64,000 nucleotides of DNA from an uncultured Lachnospiraceae bacterium. GTDB lineage: Bacteria; Bacillota; Clostridia; Lachnospirales; Lachnospiraceae. How positions within the stretch are numbered: the stretch's first letter is position 1; each line of letters begins with the position of its first letter. The translations under genes and the position numbers were made by a program. The DNA is taken from positions 18,159-82,158 of the forward strand of contig CAJUDQ010000013.1 of the NCBI GenBank assembly GCA_910585215.1, read 5' to 3'. Shown here one piece after another: positions 54,018 through 63,954 of this stretch. The notes beneath the pieces are model-generated. The model made no database searches. It worked only from the letters and a program-made list of their open reading frames with translations, and was not told the origin of the DNA.

Positions 54018-57000
54018 TTAAATCCTCCTTTTCCAGTTCCTTTATTACCTGCTCTGCCTTTGAAACCTTTACAAGTTTTTTATAATTATTCTGAAACTCC
54101 CTGTCGTCAAAATTGCAGATAGATTTATAGCTGCAATAATTACATGGAGAAATACCCGCTTTTTTATAGGGATTTTTATCAATTTTTCCCTCCAGTATTT
54201 CCTCTGTAAAGCTGTCCATCATTTTTTCCACCTTTACAATCATTTTTCGGAAATTTGTTCCATTTAATCCCGATGCTGTCACGGCGCTTCCCAAATCCTT
54301 TGACTTTAACGGAATAATCTTTGATTCTGCCTTTTCATTTTCCAGAATATTATCCATTGCAATCGCAGGCTTTCTCATGTCATTTACCAGCCCTGACATT
54401 TTATATTCCTTTAAAAGTAATTCTTTGAGTTCTTCATCTTCCATTTTTTCACTGCACTCAATATAAGGAGATTTGATATGAAAGTAAAAAGTTCCCGCCG
54501 GTATCACCTCTTTGCCCTCCAAAAGACCTTCCTTTATTTTCAAAGCCTCTCCCATATAATAGACAAGCTGAAGCTGAAGTCCATTAAAAACATCTGACAT
54601 ATCAAATTTTTTATTGCCCGACTTATAATCAATAATTTTGACATAAAGCTTTCCATCTTCCTCATAGGTATCCAGACGGTCAATTCTTCCTTCACGAAAA
54701 GCAAATTCAAAATCTTCCGGCTGAAAATTGCCACGCTTTACATGCTCACACATTGCCCATACAGTTTTTTTGCAGACCGCCCTAATTTTGCGAATCAGAT
54801 ATTCATTTCTCTTTGTACTTTTTAAAACAGTATTGCCATAGTTTTCCGTAATCTTTTCCACGCAGGCATCCACCAGTTTGCTCCGTTCTTCCTCTGAAAT
54901 TGTTCGAAAATCGTATCCCTGTCTTGTCATTTCTCCTGAAAACAGCTCGATACACCTGTGATACAGAGTTCCCATATCTGCTATACTGACCTGATATTTT
55001 TCCCGTTCTACCAGATTCAGTCCATAACTCATAAAATGTGCATAGGCACAGGCAGCATATTTTTCCAGCCTTGATACACTTTTTACCATGCCATTTCCTG
55101 CAAGCTGCTCCGCTACCCTGCGGCTCAATGCAGTAGGATTATTGTCAAAAAAGATACCCTCCCGCACTTTTGCAAGAATATCAGAATATTCCTTATTTTG
55201 ATAAAAGTAAGAATACAGCTCCTTGATAAAATCATCCATCTGTCCGATTTTATTTCTATTCAGATGTTCAGAGAGATACTTCAGTGCAAATGCTTTGGAA
55301 GAAAGCTTCAGATAATTTTCGATGCTCTCTGTATTCTCTTTTTTATCTATTTCATAATATAGTCTGTCTATCTCTCCAATTAAATAAGACGGACGCAATG
55401 CCGAGCCATTCATACCGCTGTCCGCAAAAGAAAGCAAAAGCTCTCTTGACGGTTTTGTAAGATTTAAATACAGATAAAATTTCTGAATAAAAATTGTTTC
55501 TCTTACCGTAGGCGATAACTCTATTTCCTTTTTCTTCAGATAATTTCTGTCACTCTGCGACAAAAGACTGCTTTTCTTGCTGTGTTTAGGGATAACTCCA
55601 TCATTTACCCCCAATACCATAAGAACTTTAATATCATTCAATCTGGTTCTTTCAATATCTCCTACAATTACCTGGTCCATACCAAGAGGAATAACTCCTA
55701 CTTTGATTTCCTCAAAACCGGCCTCCAAAATTTCCCGATACTCCTTTAAAGAAATCTCCTCATCTCCAAGCAAACTTACAATTTTATCAAACAAATCAAT
55801 AATATAGGCAAAGGTTTGTCCATATTCTTTTCCCAGAGATAATTCACCCTCCTCATTAAACGCCTCTTCCATTTCTTTTAATCTGTCAGCTACATGAAAT
55901 CTCTCAATAAAATAATAAAGCTGCTCTGTCATTTCACGCACTGTCAGCTTTTTTGCCTCTTTTTTTCCTTTGCCTTTAAATGCTTCATAAATATCCTTTG
56001 TCACATCCTTAAACTGTTCTCTGATTTCATTTATCCTGATATACTCTTCTTCTGACATGCGACGCTTTTTTGCCTGAAAGGTGTTAAAATATCTTTTATG
56101 TCCCCTGATTCCACAGGCAATCACATAATTTTCCAGAATATCTACCATATCAATATCCAGAACCTCAATTCCGCTTTTTAAAAATTTAAAAACACTCTCA
56201 TAAGAAAAATCACTGTCAATCACCTCAAGAATAGCGCGAAGAAAAGTAACTGCCGGATTTAAAATAAGGCTTCTCTTATTGTCCATAAAAAATGGAATAT
56301 CCCGAATCAGAAGTGCATCCGACAAAATCTTTCCATAACCCTCCATATCACCGGAAATAATGGCAAAATCCCTGTATCTCATGCCACCACGGACCTGATA
56401 GGCGATATAATCTGTCATATAATCCACTTCACTGCGGGGGTTATCAAATCTGAGCACCTGAAGCTGTCCATTATTTTTCTGTTTTTTCCCCGTTCCACGA
56501 AACAGATTTTTTTCAAGAAATTCAAGCACGGAATTTTTCTGAAATCTTCCAACTGTCTGCATACCCGTAAATATGGAATGTCTGCATACGGCTTCCAGTC
56601 CCTGTTTTCCAAAAACCTCAATATAAAGATTTAAAATAGTATTGATGGTTTCCTTTGACATTTTAAACAGTTCTTCTTCACTGACCAGAATATTTCCCTG
56701 TTTTATGCCTGCTTTGATTTCTTCCATTATTTCCTGTCCAGCAGTCACAGTAATGGTAATCCCCTTGGAATATTGCAATAGCAGGCGAATCAGACGGTTC
56801 TGTACCGGAGTAAAACCTGTAAAACCATCAAAATAAAGCTCGCTTTCCCGAATAATTCTGGAATCTGGTATTACCTGACAAAATCTGTCCAGCAACTCTT
56901 CTTTTGTAATATACTTATCCTGAATATACTGATGAAACCCCTGATAAATAACTTCAATATCATTTAATTTTTCTGTAACAAGTCTGTTTCCCTTGACCTG

Positions 57001-57438
57001 CTCTTTGATTTCTTTATATTTTTCCAGACCAATCCCATACATGTAAAGTTCCGAAATCACTGATTTCATCTCTTCGACAAAGCCGTGCATATGAACTTTA
57101 TCCCTGTAAATATTCAAATTCCGACTTTCACTGGCAATCACCTTTCGCAGAATCAAAGATTTTCCCGTATCATCAAGAATATCGGGATTGCCGATTCCAA
57201 GCTCTTCAAATACCCGAAACGACAAGCGGTTAAAGCTTACAATATCAATATTGGCTACAGCTGTGCACTTATGCATGGTCACTACCTTTTTCTGAGTTTC
57301 CAGTGTAAACTGCTCTGGTACAACAATAATATAATTTTTATCCGGATTTTTCACAGATTTCTCTATCAGCTCACGGAATAAAATTTCCGATTTGCCGGAA
57401 CCGGAAGCACCCAGAATAAAACGCAATTTATTTTCCAT
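53992..57438 (-). CDS. addB: ATP-dependent nuclease subunit AddB
   Basis: The second subunit of AddAB, 1148 residues. The N-terminus has an intact-looking Walker A (GASGSGKS, 10-17), an inactive helicase fold follows, and the C-terminal nuclease shows KIIDYKSGNKKFD. A 4Fe-4S site is indicated by Cys in SRLEKYAACAYAHF and by C1099, C1102 and C1108 near the C-terminus. The start at 57438 follows AAGGAGG. The next gene to the right is on the opposite strand. Confidence 0.97.
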   Translation of the reverse strand: MENKLRFILGASGSGKSEILFRELIEKSVKNPDKNYIIVVPEQFTLETQKKVVTMHKCTAVANIDIVSFNRLSFRVFEELGIGNPDILDDTGKSLILRKVIASESRNLNIYRDKVHMHGFVEEMKSVISELYMYGIGLEKYKEIKEQVKGNRLVTEKLNDIEVIYQGFHQYIQDKYITKEELLDRFCQVIPDSRIIRESELYFDGFTGFTPVQNRLIRLLLQYSKGITITVTAGQEIMEEIKAGIKQGNILVSEEELFKMSKETINTILNLYIEVFGKQGLEAVCRHSIFTGMQTVGRFQKNSVLEFLEKNLFRGTGKKQKNNGQLQVLRFDNPRSEVDYMTDYIAYQVRGGMRYRDFAIISGDMEGYGKILSDALLIRDIPFFMDNKRSLILNPAVTFLRAILEVIDSDFSYESVFKFLKSGIEVLDIDMVDILENYVIACGIRGHKRYFNTFQAKKRRMSEEEYIRINEIREQFKDVTKDIYEAFKGKGKKEAKKLTVREMTEQLYYFIERFHVADRLKEMEEAFNEEGELSLGKEYGQTFAYIIDLFDKIVSLLGDEEISLKEYREILEAGFEEIKVGVIPLGMDQVIVGDIERTRLNDIKVLMVLGVNDGVIPKHSKKSSLLSQSDRNYLKKKEIELSPTVRETIFIQKFYLYLNLTKPSRELLLSFADSGMNGSALRPSYLIGEIDRLYYEIDKKENTESIENYLKLSSKAFALKYLSEHLNRNKIGQMDDFIKELYSYFYQNKEYSDILAKVREGIFFDNNPTALSRRVAEQLAGNGMVKSVSRLEKYAACAYAHFMSYGLNLVEREKYQVSIADMGTLYHRCIELFSGEMTRQGYDFRTISEEERSKLVDACVEKITENYGNTVLKSTKRNEYLIRKIRAVCKKTVWAMCEHVKRGNFQPEDFEFAFREGRIDRLDTYEEDGKLYVKIIDYKSGNKKFDMSDVFNGLQLQLVYYMGEALKIKEGLLEGKEVIPAGTFYFHIKSPYIECSEKMEDEELKELLLKEYKMSGLVNDMRKPAIAMDNILENEKAESKIIPLKSKDLGSAVTASGLNGTNFRKMIVKVEKMMDSFTEEILEGKIDKNPYKKAGISPCNYCSYKSICNFDDREFQNNYKKLVKVSKAEQVIKELEKEDLNEVDRGTE

Positions 57439-57516
57439 CGTTCCTCCTTAAATAATCATATAATTTCTTATTATATCATAGAATGGAGTATAAAGGTATC
57501 CTGATTCGGAGGTAAT

Positions 57517-57948
57517 ATGCAATCTACTCCAAAAATTATGGTTCTTCAGCTAAAAGAAGTGATTTATACGGTTATTTTTGTAATACTCGGCATACTGCTT
57601 GTACTGCTTCTTATTTTTATGTTCCTGCCGGATAAGAAAGAAGATAAAAATGAAGAAAGCGGAAGTTATAATGCCGGAACCTACAGTGCATCCCTGATTT
57701 TAAACAGTGTGCCTGTGGAGGTATCTGTGTGTGTGGATGAGAATTACATAAAAAGTGTGGAACTGGTTAATTTAAGTGATTCCGTATCCGCGATGTATCC
57801 ACTTCTGCAGCCATCGCTGGAGGATATTGAAAGCTTTCTGGTGGCAAACCAGAGCCTTGATAATATTTATTTTGAGACGGATAATGAATACACGGGGACA
57901 GTACTTGCAGCAGCTATAAAGACAGCACTTGGAAAAGCGGAAAAATAA
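57517..57948 (+). CDS. Small membrane-anchored protein, FMN-binding-domain-like, on the plus strand
   Basis: The only plus-strand gene in the window. It has 143 residues: one N-terminal membrane segment (about 14-38), a short charged linker, and an outside domain starting with YNAGTYSASLILNSVPVEVS. That pattern and the following VCVDENYIKSVELVNL resemble the start of FMN-binding (PF04205-like) domains, but the flavin-attachment SGAT(S/T) motif is absent; the end reads NEYTGTVLAAAIKTAL. Flavin binding is therefore doubtful. The ATG follows GGAGGT. It is divergent from addB (78 bases between starts) and convergent with the membrane-protein gene at 58016. Confidence 0.8.
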   Translation: MQSTPKIMVLQLKEVIYTVIFVILGILLVLLLIFMFLPDKKEDKNEESGSYNAGTYSASLILNSVPVEVSVCVDENYIKSVELVNLSDSVSAMYPLLQPSLEDIESFLVANQSLDNIYFETDNEYTGTVLAAAIKTALGKAEK

Positions 57949-57974
57949 AAATACGAATAGAAAAAACACAACTT

Positions 57975-58006
57975 AAAAAAGCGCCAAATATAAAATGGCG
58001 CTTTTT
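57975..58006. terminator. Bidirectional terminator between convergent genes
   Basis: AAAAGCGCCA and TGGCGCTTTT form a perfect stem around a nine-base AT loop. T runs follow on both strands, so it can serve both the plus-strand gene ending at 57948 and the minus-strand gene ending at 58016. Confidence 0.85.
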
Positions 58007-58015
58007 CTCTTATTT

Positions 58016-58981
58016 TTATATTTTTTTATCCTTTTTTCTCTGTCTTCCCTTTTTTGCCCCTTCAAACAGATACCAGCCCGAACAGCAGCACAATACAAAT
58101 GCAAAAATAATATAGGAACTATCAGGACACTGAGATTTGACAAAATTCTGCGTCATGGCTACAATAGAAAGCACTGTAAATGCAACAAGATATCCTGTAT
58201 TTCCCAGAACTGCAATAAGCCCTGCTGTCAACAGTTCATTCCGGTTCTGTACAAACTGCAACACACTGAGTATCACTGTAACTCCGGCCAATATAATCCC
58301 CACAATAAACAACCCCATATAAAATCCTGAAAATCCCTTGTTTGACTCCACCAGTGTTCTGTCAAAATACTCAATCATATTGTGAAAATAAAATGCCAGA
58401 AACGCAATTGCCATATTTAAAACCGCTGCACACAAAAGAACAATTCCCTGCTGTACTCTCACAGAACGGTCTGTTTCTATCTCTGGCACGTCCTTTGCCA
58501 GACGATTGTTTTTATCATAATATTTTGTGCCATTATGACTGTATAAAAATGTTACAACTCCAAACGCAACTGACAAAATACTGATTATTACATACAGTAT
58601 TGTCATAACTCTTGTTTCACCAGTCCATTCTATTTTTTCATTGACAGCCACATAAACACTGGTTACACAGGAAAAAACCATAAGCGCTGTAATCAGGAGC
58701 GAAATTAATCTTGAAAAATTAAAAATTCCTTCGCTTTGACTTTTTGCTCCTACAATTCCGGCTATCAGAGAAAGAACTGTAAATATCAATCCTGCCACAA
58801 AAATAAAATACAATCCGTTTAACATTACAACGCCGGTTCCCTCATCTACATCCAGCTCATCGAAATCTGCTATATAAATGGCAAGGCAGGAAGCGACAAG
58901 TACAAAAATTGTATTCATAAGGCTTAAATACCCTGCACATTTTCTATAATAGTTTCTCATTTCTATTCTGCTTATCTGCAT
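58016..58981 (-). CDS. Multi-pass membrane protein of unknown function
   Basis: I do not recognise a family. It has 321 residues with about eight hydrophobic segments (near 15-36, 51-77, 87-112, 124-146, 175-198, 215-240, 247-273 and 285-303) and a basic C-terminal tail (KKGRQRKKDKKI) that should be cytoplasmic. Two halves of four segments each are separated by a polar loop (about 147-173). No transporter or enzyme motif is clear. The ATG at 58981 follows AGAGG, 54 bases after nadE, so it may be the last gene of that operon. Confidence 0.8.
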   Translation of the reverse strand: MQISRIEMRNYYRKCAGYLSLMNTIFVLVASCLAIYIADFDELDVDEGTGVVMLNGLYFIFVAGLIFTVLSLIAGIVGAKSQSEGIFNFSRLISLLITALMVFSCVTSVYVAVNEKIEWTGETRVMTILYVIISILSVAFGVVTFLYSHNGTKYYDKNNRLAKDVPEIETDRSVRVQQGIVLLCAAVLNMAIAFLAFYFHNMIEYFDRTLVESNKGFSGFYMGLFIVGIILAGVTVILSVLQFVQNRNELLTAGLIAVLGNTGYLVAFTVLSIVAMTQNFVKSQCPDSSYIIFAFVLCCCSGWYLFEGAKKGRQRKKDKKI

Positions 58982-59035
58982 AATTTACCTCTCGAATTTC
59001 TATTCGTCAATCTTATCATCCCGCAGGCACTTTGT

Positions 59036-60970
59036 TTACAGAGAATCCAGCTGTAACAGCCACACCGTGGCGCAGGCATCGCTTGGCATCCTCAAATCCC
59101 CTCTTGGTGACACTGTTACGCTTCCCACCTTGACACCATCTGGTATACAGGAGCGTTTAAACTGCTGGGCAAAAAATCTTTTATAAAATACTTTGAGCCA
59201 CTTCAGAATCACATCCGGCTCATAACAGCTGTGAAATGCATGACATGCCAGATAATAAATTTTTACCGGTTCATAACAGTTTCTAAGCATATGATACAGA
59301 AAAAAATCATGAAGTTCATATGGTCCAACCAAATCCTCTGTTTTCTGTGCAATTTTTCCGCTTTCATCCGGAGGCAGAAGCTCAGGGCTGACCGGAGTAT
59401 TCAATATATCATAAAGAGTTTCCTTTAAGGAATTGTCTCCACAGGTATCCGCATAATACTGAACCAGATATCTTACCAGTGTTTTAGGAACAGAAGAATT
59501 TACTGCATACATGGACATATGGTCTCCATTATAGGTTGCCCATCCAAGTGCAAGCTCGGATAAATCGCCTGTGCCTACTACCATTCCATTTACTTTATTT
59601 GCCAAATCCATCAATAACAGCGTTCTCTGCCTTGCCTGCGAATTTTCATAGGTAACATCATGTATTTTTTCATCATGGCCAATTTCTTCAAAGTGCAGCC
59701 GTACTGCCCTGCTGATATTGATTTCCTTTAATGTAGCTCCAGTTTTCTGAATCAATTTCAATGCATTGTCATAGGTTCTGTCCGTTGTTCCAAACCCCGG
59801 CATGGTCACAGCCAGAATTTTGCTTCGCTCTATATTCAGCAAATCAAATGCCTTTACAATAACAAGAAGCGCCAGTGTCGAATCCAGTCCACCGGAAATC
59901 CCAATGACTGCATGTTTGCAATTTGTGTGTTCCAATCGCTTTTTCAATCCCATTGCCTGAATCATAAGAATTTCTTCACACCGAAATTCCCGATTTTTTG
60001 TATCTGACGGAACAAATGGCATATTGTCTATGAAACGCCGCAGGTCTGTCCTTTGATTGCGTATTCCGATTTCCACTGTCAGATAATCAGATTTATCCCC
60101 ATATTCCTCATATGAATTTGCAGGGTAGCTGGTCATTCTCCTTCTTTCATTCACAAGCTTTTCTACATCAATATCTGTTATGACAGACTGATTTAAAAAT
60201 CTTTTTGACTCTGCCAGAACAATTCCATTTTCCGCAATAAGATTGTGACCTGAAAATACCATATCGGTAGAAGATTCTCCCTCTCCGGCAGATGCATAAA
60301 TATAGCCGCAGATTAATGAACCTGAATAGGAAGTGACAAGCCCTTTTCGATAAGCCGCCTTTCCTGTTGTCTCATCTCCTGCGGAAAGATTTGCAATAAC
60401 TGTAGCTCCTGCCATGGCATGTCCCACACATGGCGGAAGTGGCACCCATAAATCTTCACAAATTTCAACTGCCAGAATGAAATTTTCTATTTCAGAAAAG
60501 GTAAACAAAATATTCATGCCAAAAGGAACTCTGAATCTTCCAAATGCTACACTGTTATAAACCTGCTTAGACCCTCTGTGAAAATGCCTTGCCTCATAAA
60601 ATTCTCCATAATTTGGTAGGTTTCTTTTTGGAACCAGCCCTTTTACTTCTCCCTCTGCAAGTACTGCAGCTACATTATACAGTTTTCCATCATGCATAAA
60701 CGGAAGTCCTACAAGAACTACAATATCTTTTCCATCTGTATATTCTGCAAGCTCCTCTGTACAGCTAACCGCAGACTTTAGCAAAGCGGTCTGTAAGAAC
60801 AAATCACTGCAGGTATATCCTGTGATACATAACTCTGGAAATACAGCCAGTTTTACTTGATTCCTGACAGCTTCATCTATCCTTCTTTTTATCGCTTCTG
60901 TATTATATTTTGTATCAGCAACCTTTATTTTAGGGGTAAAGGCCGCCGCCCGCACAAATCCATAATCCAT
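59036..60970 (-). CDS. nadE: Glutamine-dependent NAD+ synthetase
   Basis: Makes NAD+ from deamido-NAD+, using ammonia from glutamine. It has 644 residues in two domains: an N-terminal nitrilase-type glutaminase with the triad E46, K115 and C171 (in FPELCITG, VPKRNLPN and VEICEDLW), and a C-terminal synthetase with the ATP-binding SGGLDST motif (in VIGISGGLDSTLALL). It starts one base after the stop of the preceding gene, with a GGAG site inside that gene. Confidence 0.97.
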   Translation of the reverse strand: MDYGFVRAAAFTPKIKVADTKYNTEAIKRRIDEAVRNQVKLAVFPELCITGYTCSDLFLQTALLKSAVSCTEELAEYTDGKDIVVLVGLPFMHDGKLYNVAAVLAEGEVKGLVPKRNLPNYGEFYEARHFHRGSKQVYNSVAFGRFRVPFGMNILFTFSEIENFILAVEICEDLWVPLPPCVGHAMAGATVIANLSAGDETTGKAAYRKGLVTSYSGSLICGYIYASAGEGESSTDMVFSGHNLIAENGIVLAESKRFLNQSVITDIDVEKLVNERRRMTSYPANSYEEYGDKSDYLTVEIGIRNQRTDLRRFIDNMPFVPSDTKNREFRCEEILMIQAMGLKKRLEHTNCKHAVIGISGGLDSTLALLVIVKAFDLLNIERSKILAVTMPGFGTTDRTYDNALKLIQKTGATLKEINISRAVRLHFEEIGHDEKIHDVTYENSQARQRTLLLMDLANKVNGMVVGTGDLSELALGWATYNGDHMSMYAVNSSVPKTLVRYLVQYYADTCGDNSLKETLYDILNTPVSPELLPPDESGKIAQKTEDLVGPYELHDFFLYHMLRNCYEPVKIYYLACHAFHSCYEPDVILKWLKVFYKRFFAQQFKRSCIPDGVKVGSVTVSPRGDLRMPSDACATVWLLQLDSL

Positions 60971-60971
60971 T

Positions 60972-62198
60972 TTATAAATCTACTCCATTTTCTTTCAATA
61001 GTGCCCTTGCACTCTCTACAGAATCAACACCGGTTTTATTTTTAATTGGCGCAAACTCTTTGTTTCTGACTACTTCAAATGGAAGACAACTGTCCATCAT
61101 ATGAATCATATCTAGTACAAGTGCCTCAAATTTATATGCGTTTGGTTCTTTTGGTTTTATCAGTTCTTCGCTTTCATTCATATATGGAACTGCTTTTTTT
61201 ACAATATGAAATGGCATTTTCTTTGATGCAATTTTCTCTAAATCCTTTATTCTGAATAAATAATTTAAAATAACGCCAAAATTATAAACCGGCTTTCCAT
61301 TTTCATCTCTGGCATCTTTCAATTCATCTGTAAGCTCATAATATTCCACAATAGACGGCTTTCCATCTTCTAAACACATTACACCCACATTTTCATTTGG
61401 ATTTGCTTTTTTGACTACTTTTGAACCGACAGCGCAGTTTTTTTCAAGAACGGCTCCAATAAAAACAGGGTCTGCAATTCTCTGTAATACATTATCAACT
61501 GCAAACACATTTAAAAATTCGATTCCCTTTTGGTGAATTTCATCTAACAGCCCATTTCTTATAATAGAAGTAAACCACCCTCCATTGCCATTTGGAGAAG
61601 TAGACATGTTTGATTTTGATTCCATAAGAATATTTCCCTGATAATCAACTGCAGGCGCCATATCCTGTTTAAAAAATGTAATATATTCCCTGTTATACCC
61701 AAAATAATTTTTTTCCTGAAAAAAGCGGGTAGTCTGCTTATGATTCTTATCGCTCGTCATAATAAACAAATGTATATAGGTTCCTGTCTGTTCTACAACA
61801 TCAAAAAGATTCTGAATAATTCTTTCAAAAATATAAACCTCTCTGGTAATTCCAATATTATACATTCCCTTCGGTTCATCAGAACCAAGTCTTGTCCCCA
61901 TACCACCGGCCAAAAGAACAGCTCCTATTCTTCCGTCTTTCAGAGCACTGCAGCCCATATTAAAATAAGATTGCCTGTTTTTTTCTATTTCGTCAAGCTG
62001 CATAGCTGCTAAGGGAGTAATCTTTCCCTTTTTCTGAAGCTTGTCTTTCTGTTCAAACAGAGACAAAACCTCCATATCTGTTTCTTGTATCTGTTCAATA
62101 AGCTGTTCTTTGTCTTTGTCACTCAGCTCATTATAATATTGAAATACATGCTCCTGTCCATATTGCTCCAGCTTTTTCTTTGCCTCTTGATAATTCAT
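60972..62198 (-). CDS. UDP-sugar pyrophosphorylase, UDPGP/UAP family
   Basis: Nucleotidyltransferase of the eukaryotic-like UDPGP family; it probably makes a UDP-sugar (UDP-GlcNAc or UDP-Glc) from UTP and the sugar-1-phosphate. About 408 residues, with the signature LLAGGMGTRLGSDEPKGMYN for UTP and later NGNGGWFTSI and the FNVFAVDNVL-type block (here FLNVFAVDNVLQRIADP). The specific sugar cannot be decided by eye. I take the ATG at 62198 (AAGGA site); the frame opens at 62216 inside the end of the aminopeptidase gene. It lies between the aminopeptidase and nadE. Confidence 0.88.
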   Translation of the reverse strand: MNYQEAKKKLEQYGQEHVFQYYNELSDKDKEQLIEQIQETDMEVLSLFEQKDKLQKKGKITPLAAMQLDEIEKNRQSYFNMGCSALKDGRIGAVLLAGGMGTRLGSDEPKGMYNIGITREVYIFERIIQNLFDVVEQTGTYIHLFIMTSDKNHKQTTRFFQEKNYFGYNREYITFFKQDMAPAVDYQGNILMESKSNMSTSPNGNGGWFTSIIRNGLLDEIHQKGIEFLNVFAVDNVLQRIADPVFIGAVLEKNCAVGSKVVKKANPNENVGVMCLEDGKPSIVEYYELTDELKDARDENGKPVYNFGVILNYLFRIKDLEKIASKKMPFHIVKKAVPYMNESEELIKPKEPNAYKFEALVLDMIHMMDSCLPFEVVRNKEFAPIKNKTGVDSVESARALLKENGVDL

Positions 62199-62208
62199 TT
62201 TCTTTTCC

Positions 62209-63588
62209 TTAAGCATTGATTAGAAATGCTTCATATCCTTTCTTAGTCTCGTATATATCGGCCTTACTTGTAAGTTCCCACGGAGCATGCATATTTAAAA
62301 CTGCTACTCCACAGTCAATAACCTCCATTCCATATAAGGATAAAATATATGCAATCGTTCCGCCTCCGCCTACATCTACTTTGCCAAGCTCTGCTGTCTG
62401 AAAGGAAATATTGTTTTTCTCCATAATGCTTCGAATTTCTGCAATATATTCTGCATTGGCATCGTTTGAACCTGATTTTCCTCTGGAACCGGTAAATTTA
62501 TTAAATACCATGCCTTTTCCAAAATAAGCAGCATTTTTCTTCTCATAATTTCCAGCAAACAGCGGGTCATAAGCTGCACTGACATCGGAAGAAAGCATTT
62601 TGGAAGCTGCAAGACATCTTCTTAAAACCAGTTCATTATAAGTGCCTGTTCTGTCTAAAAGCTCTGCCACAGTATTTTCAAAAAATCTGGATTTCATTCC
62701 GGTTGCACCCACGCTTCCGATTTCCTCTTTATCTACCAAAAGGCAGCAGGTAGTTTTTTGTGGATGTTCCACATTCATCATGGCAAGAAGTGAGGTATAC
62801 GCGCATACTCTGTCATCCTGTCCATAAGCCAGAATCATACTAGAATCGAGACCTGCATCTCTCGCTTTTCCAGCAGGAACAATTTCAAGCTCCGCAGAAA
62901 GAAAATCTTCTTCTGTTATCTGATATTTTTCTTCCAATAACTTTAAAATCCCTGCTTTTACCTTTTCTTTTTCCTCCCCTTTCAGCGGCTTGCTTCCTAC
63001 AAGAATATCAAGCTGCTCTCCTTCAATTACCTTTGACGCCTTTTTATCAAGCTGTTCTCCTGCTAAATGAATCAGTAAATCGGTTATACTCACTACAGGG
63101 TCTTTGGAATCTTCCCCAATCACTATTTCTACTGAAGTTTGGTCTTTTTTTACAATTACACCATGAATAGCCAGAGGAAGTGCTACCCATTGGTATTTTT
63201 TAATTCCTCCATAATAATGCGTATCAAGATATGCAAATTCTGTATCTTCATACAATGGATTTTGTTTTACATCCAGTCTTGGCGAATCAATATGAGCTCC
63301 TAAAATATTCATGCCCTGTTCCATTGATGATTTACCAATCGTAAAAAGTGCTACAGATTTTTTCATATTGACTGCATAAACCTTGTCTCCTGCCTCCAGC
63401 TTTTTCTGTTTGGAAATAATTTTATTTAAATCTTTATATCCAGCTTTTTCTGCCATTTTAATAATTTCTTTTACACATTCTCTTTCTGTTTTTCCTTTGT
63501 CAAGAAATTTTCTGTAATCGATACTGATATCTTCTAATTCTGACAATTCTTTATCTGAATATTTGTTCCATGCATTTTCATATTCCAT
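62209..63588 (-). CDS. M18-family zinc aminopeptidase
   Basis: Cytoplasmic metallo-aminopeptidase (M18, aminopeptidase I type) of 459 residues. Metal and catalytic residues are seen in the blocks LGAHIDSPRLD (His, Asp), YGQDDRVCAY (Asp), LVDKEEIGSVG (Glu-Glu) and LNMHAPWE (His near the C-terminus). The start at 63588 follows AGGAG. It is the first gene of the operon that continues with the UDP-sugar enzyme and nadE. Confidence 0.95.
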   Translation of the reverse strand: MEYENAWNKYSDKELSELEDISIDYRKFLDKGKTERECVKEIIKMAEKAGYKDLNKIISKQKKLEAGDKVYAVNMKKSVALFTIGKSSMEQGMNILGAHIDSPRLDVKQNPLYEDTEFAYLDTHYYGGIKKYQWVALPLAIHGVIVKKDQTSVEIVIGEDSKDPVVSITDLLIHLAGEQLDKKASKVIEGEQLDILVGSKPLKGEEKEKVKAGILKLLEEKYQITEEDFLSAELEIVPAGKARDAGLDSSMILAYGQDDRVCAYTSLLAMMNVEHPQKTTCCLLVDKEEIGSVGATGMKSRFFENTVAELLDRTGTYNELVLRRCLAASKMLSSDVSAAYDPLFAGNYEKKNAAYFGKGMVFNKFTGSRGKSGSNDANAEYIAEIRSIMEKNNISFQTAELGKVDVGGGGTIAYILSLYGMEVIDCGVAVLNMHAPWELTSKADIYETKKGYEAFLINA

Positions 63589-63668
63589 AATTGTTTTTTT
63601 CTCCTATTCTTATTTTTTAGTATCTTTTCATAAAATAAATTCAACTTTTGACTGTCTTGCTGATTTAG

Positions 63669-63699
63669 AATATAAAGCCTTTACTATAAGAACTGTCAA
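63669..63699 (-). promoter_or_regulatory. Promoter candidate for the aminopeptidase operon
   Basis: A perfect -35 (TTGACA on the minus strand, 63694-63699) is followed at 19 bp by TATATT (63669-63674); the 17 bp register gives only TTTATA. The long spacer is a weakness. Elsewhere in 63589-63910 I see only AT-rich DNA and a short hairpin (63735-63749, six-bp stem, three-base loop, then T). Confidence 0.45.
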
Positions 63700-63910
63700 A
63701 TAAAACACTTTATCCTATAAATATAGTGTATAAAAATACCTTCGGTATTATAACATATTTTATACAGAATAGCTACAAAAACAGAATATTTTTGTGTATT
63801 TTTCTATAACAATTTAACAAGAGACTGCATACTAATTTCTTAGCACGGCAGCCCCTTGTTTGAACAATCAATTTATTTTATAATAATATTATATTTTTAG
63901 TTCAGCAGAT

Positions 63911-63942
63911 AAAAACAAAATCTCGCAGATATTACTGCGAGA
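63911..63942 (-). terminator. Intrinsic terminator of the tRNA unit
   Basis: On the minus strand an eight-bp perfect stem (TCTCGCAG / CTGCGAGA, six-base loop) is followed by TTTTGTTTTT. It lies 12 bases after the tRNA-Asn 3' end. Confidence 0.85.
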
Positions 63943-63954
63943 CTTCTTTTCAAG

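Noticed and set aside
57439..57516. Divergent promoters for addB and the plus-strand gene
   Set aside because: Several TATAAT-like hexamers occur but none has a matching -35 at normal spacing, so I cannot assign one to either gene.
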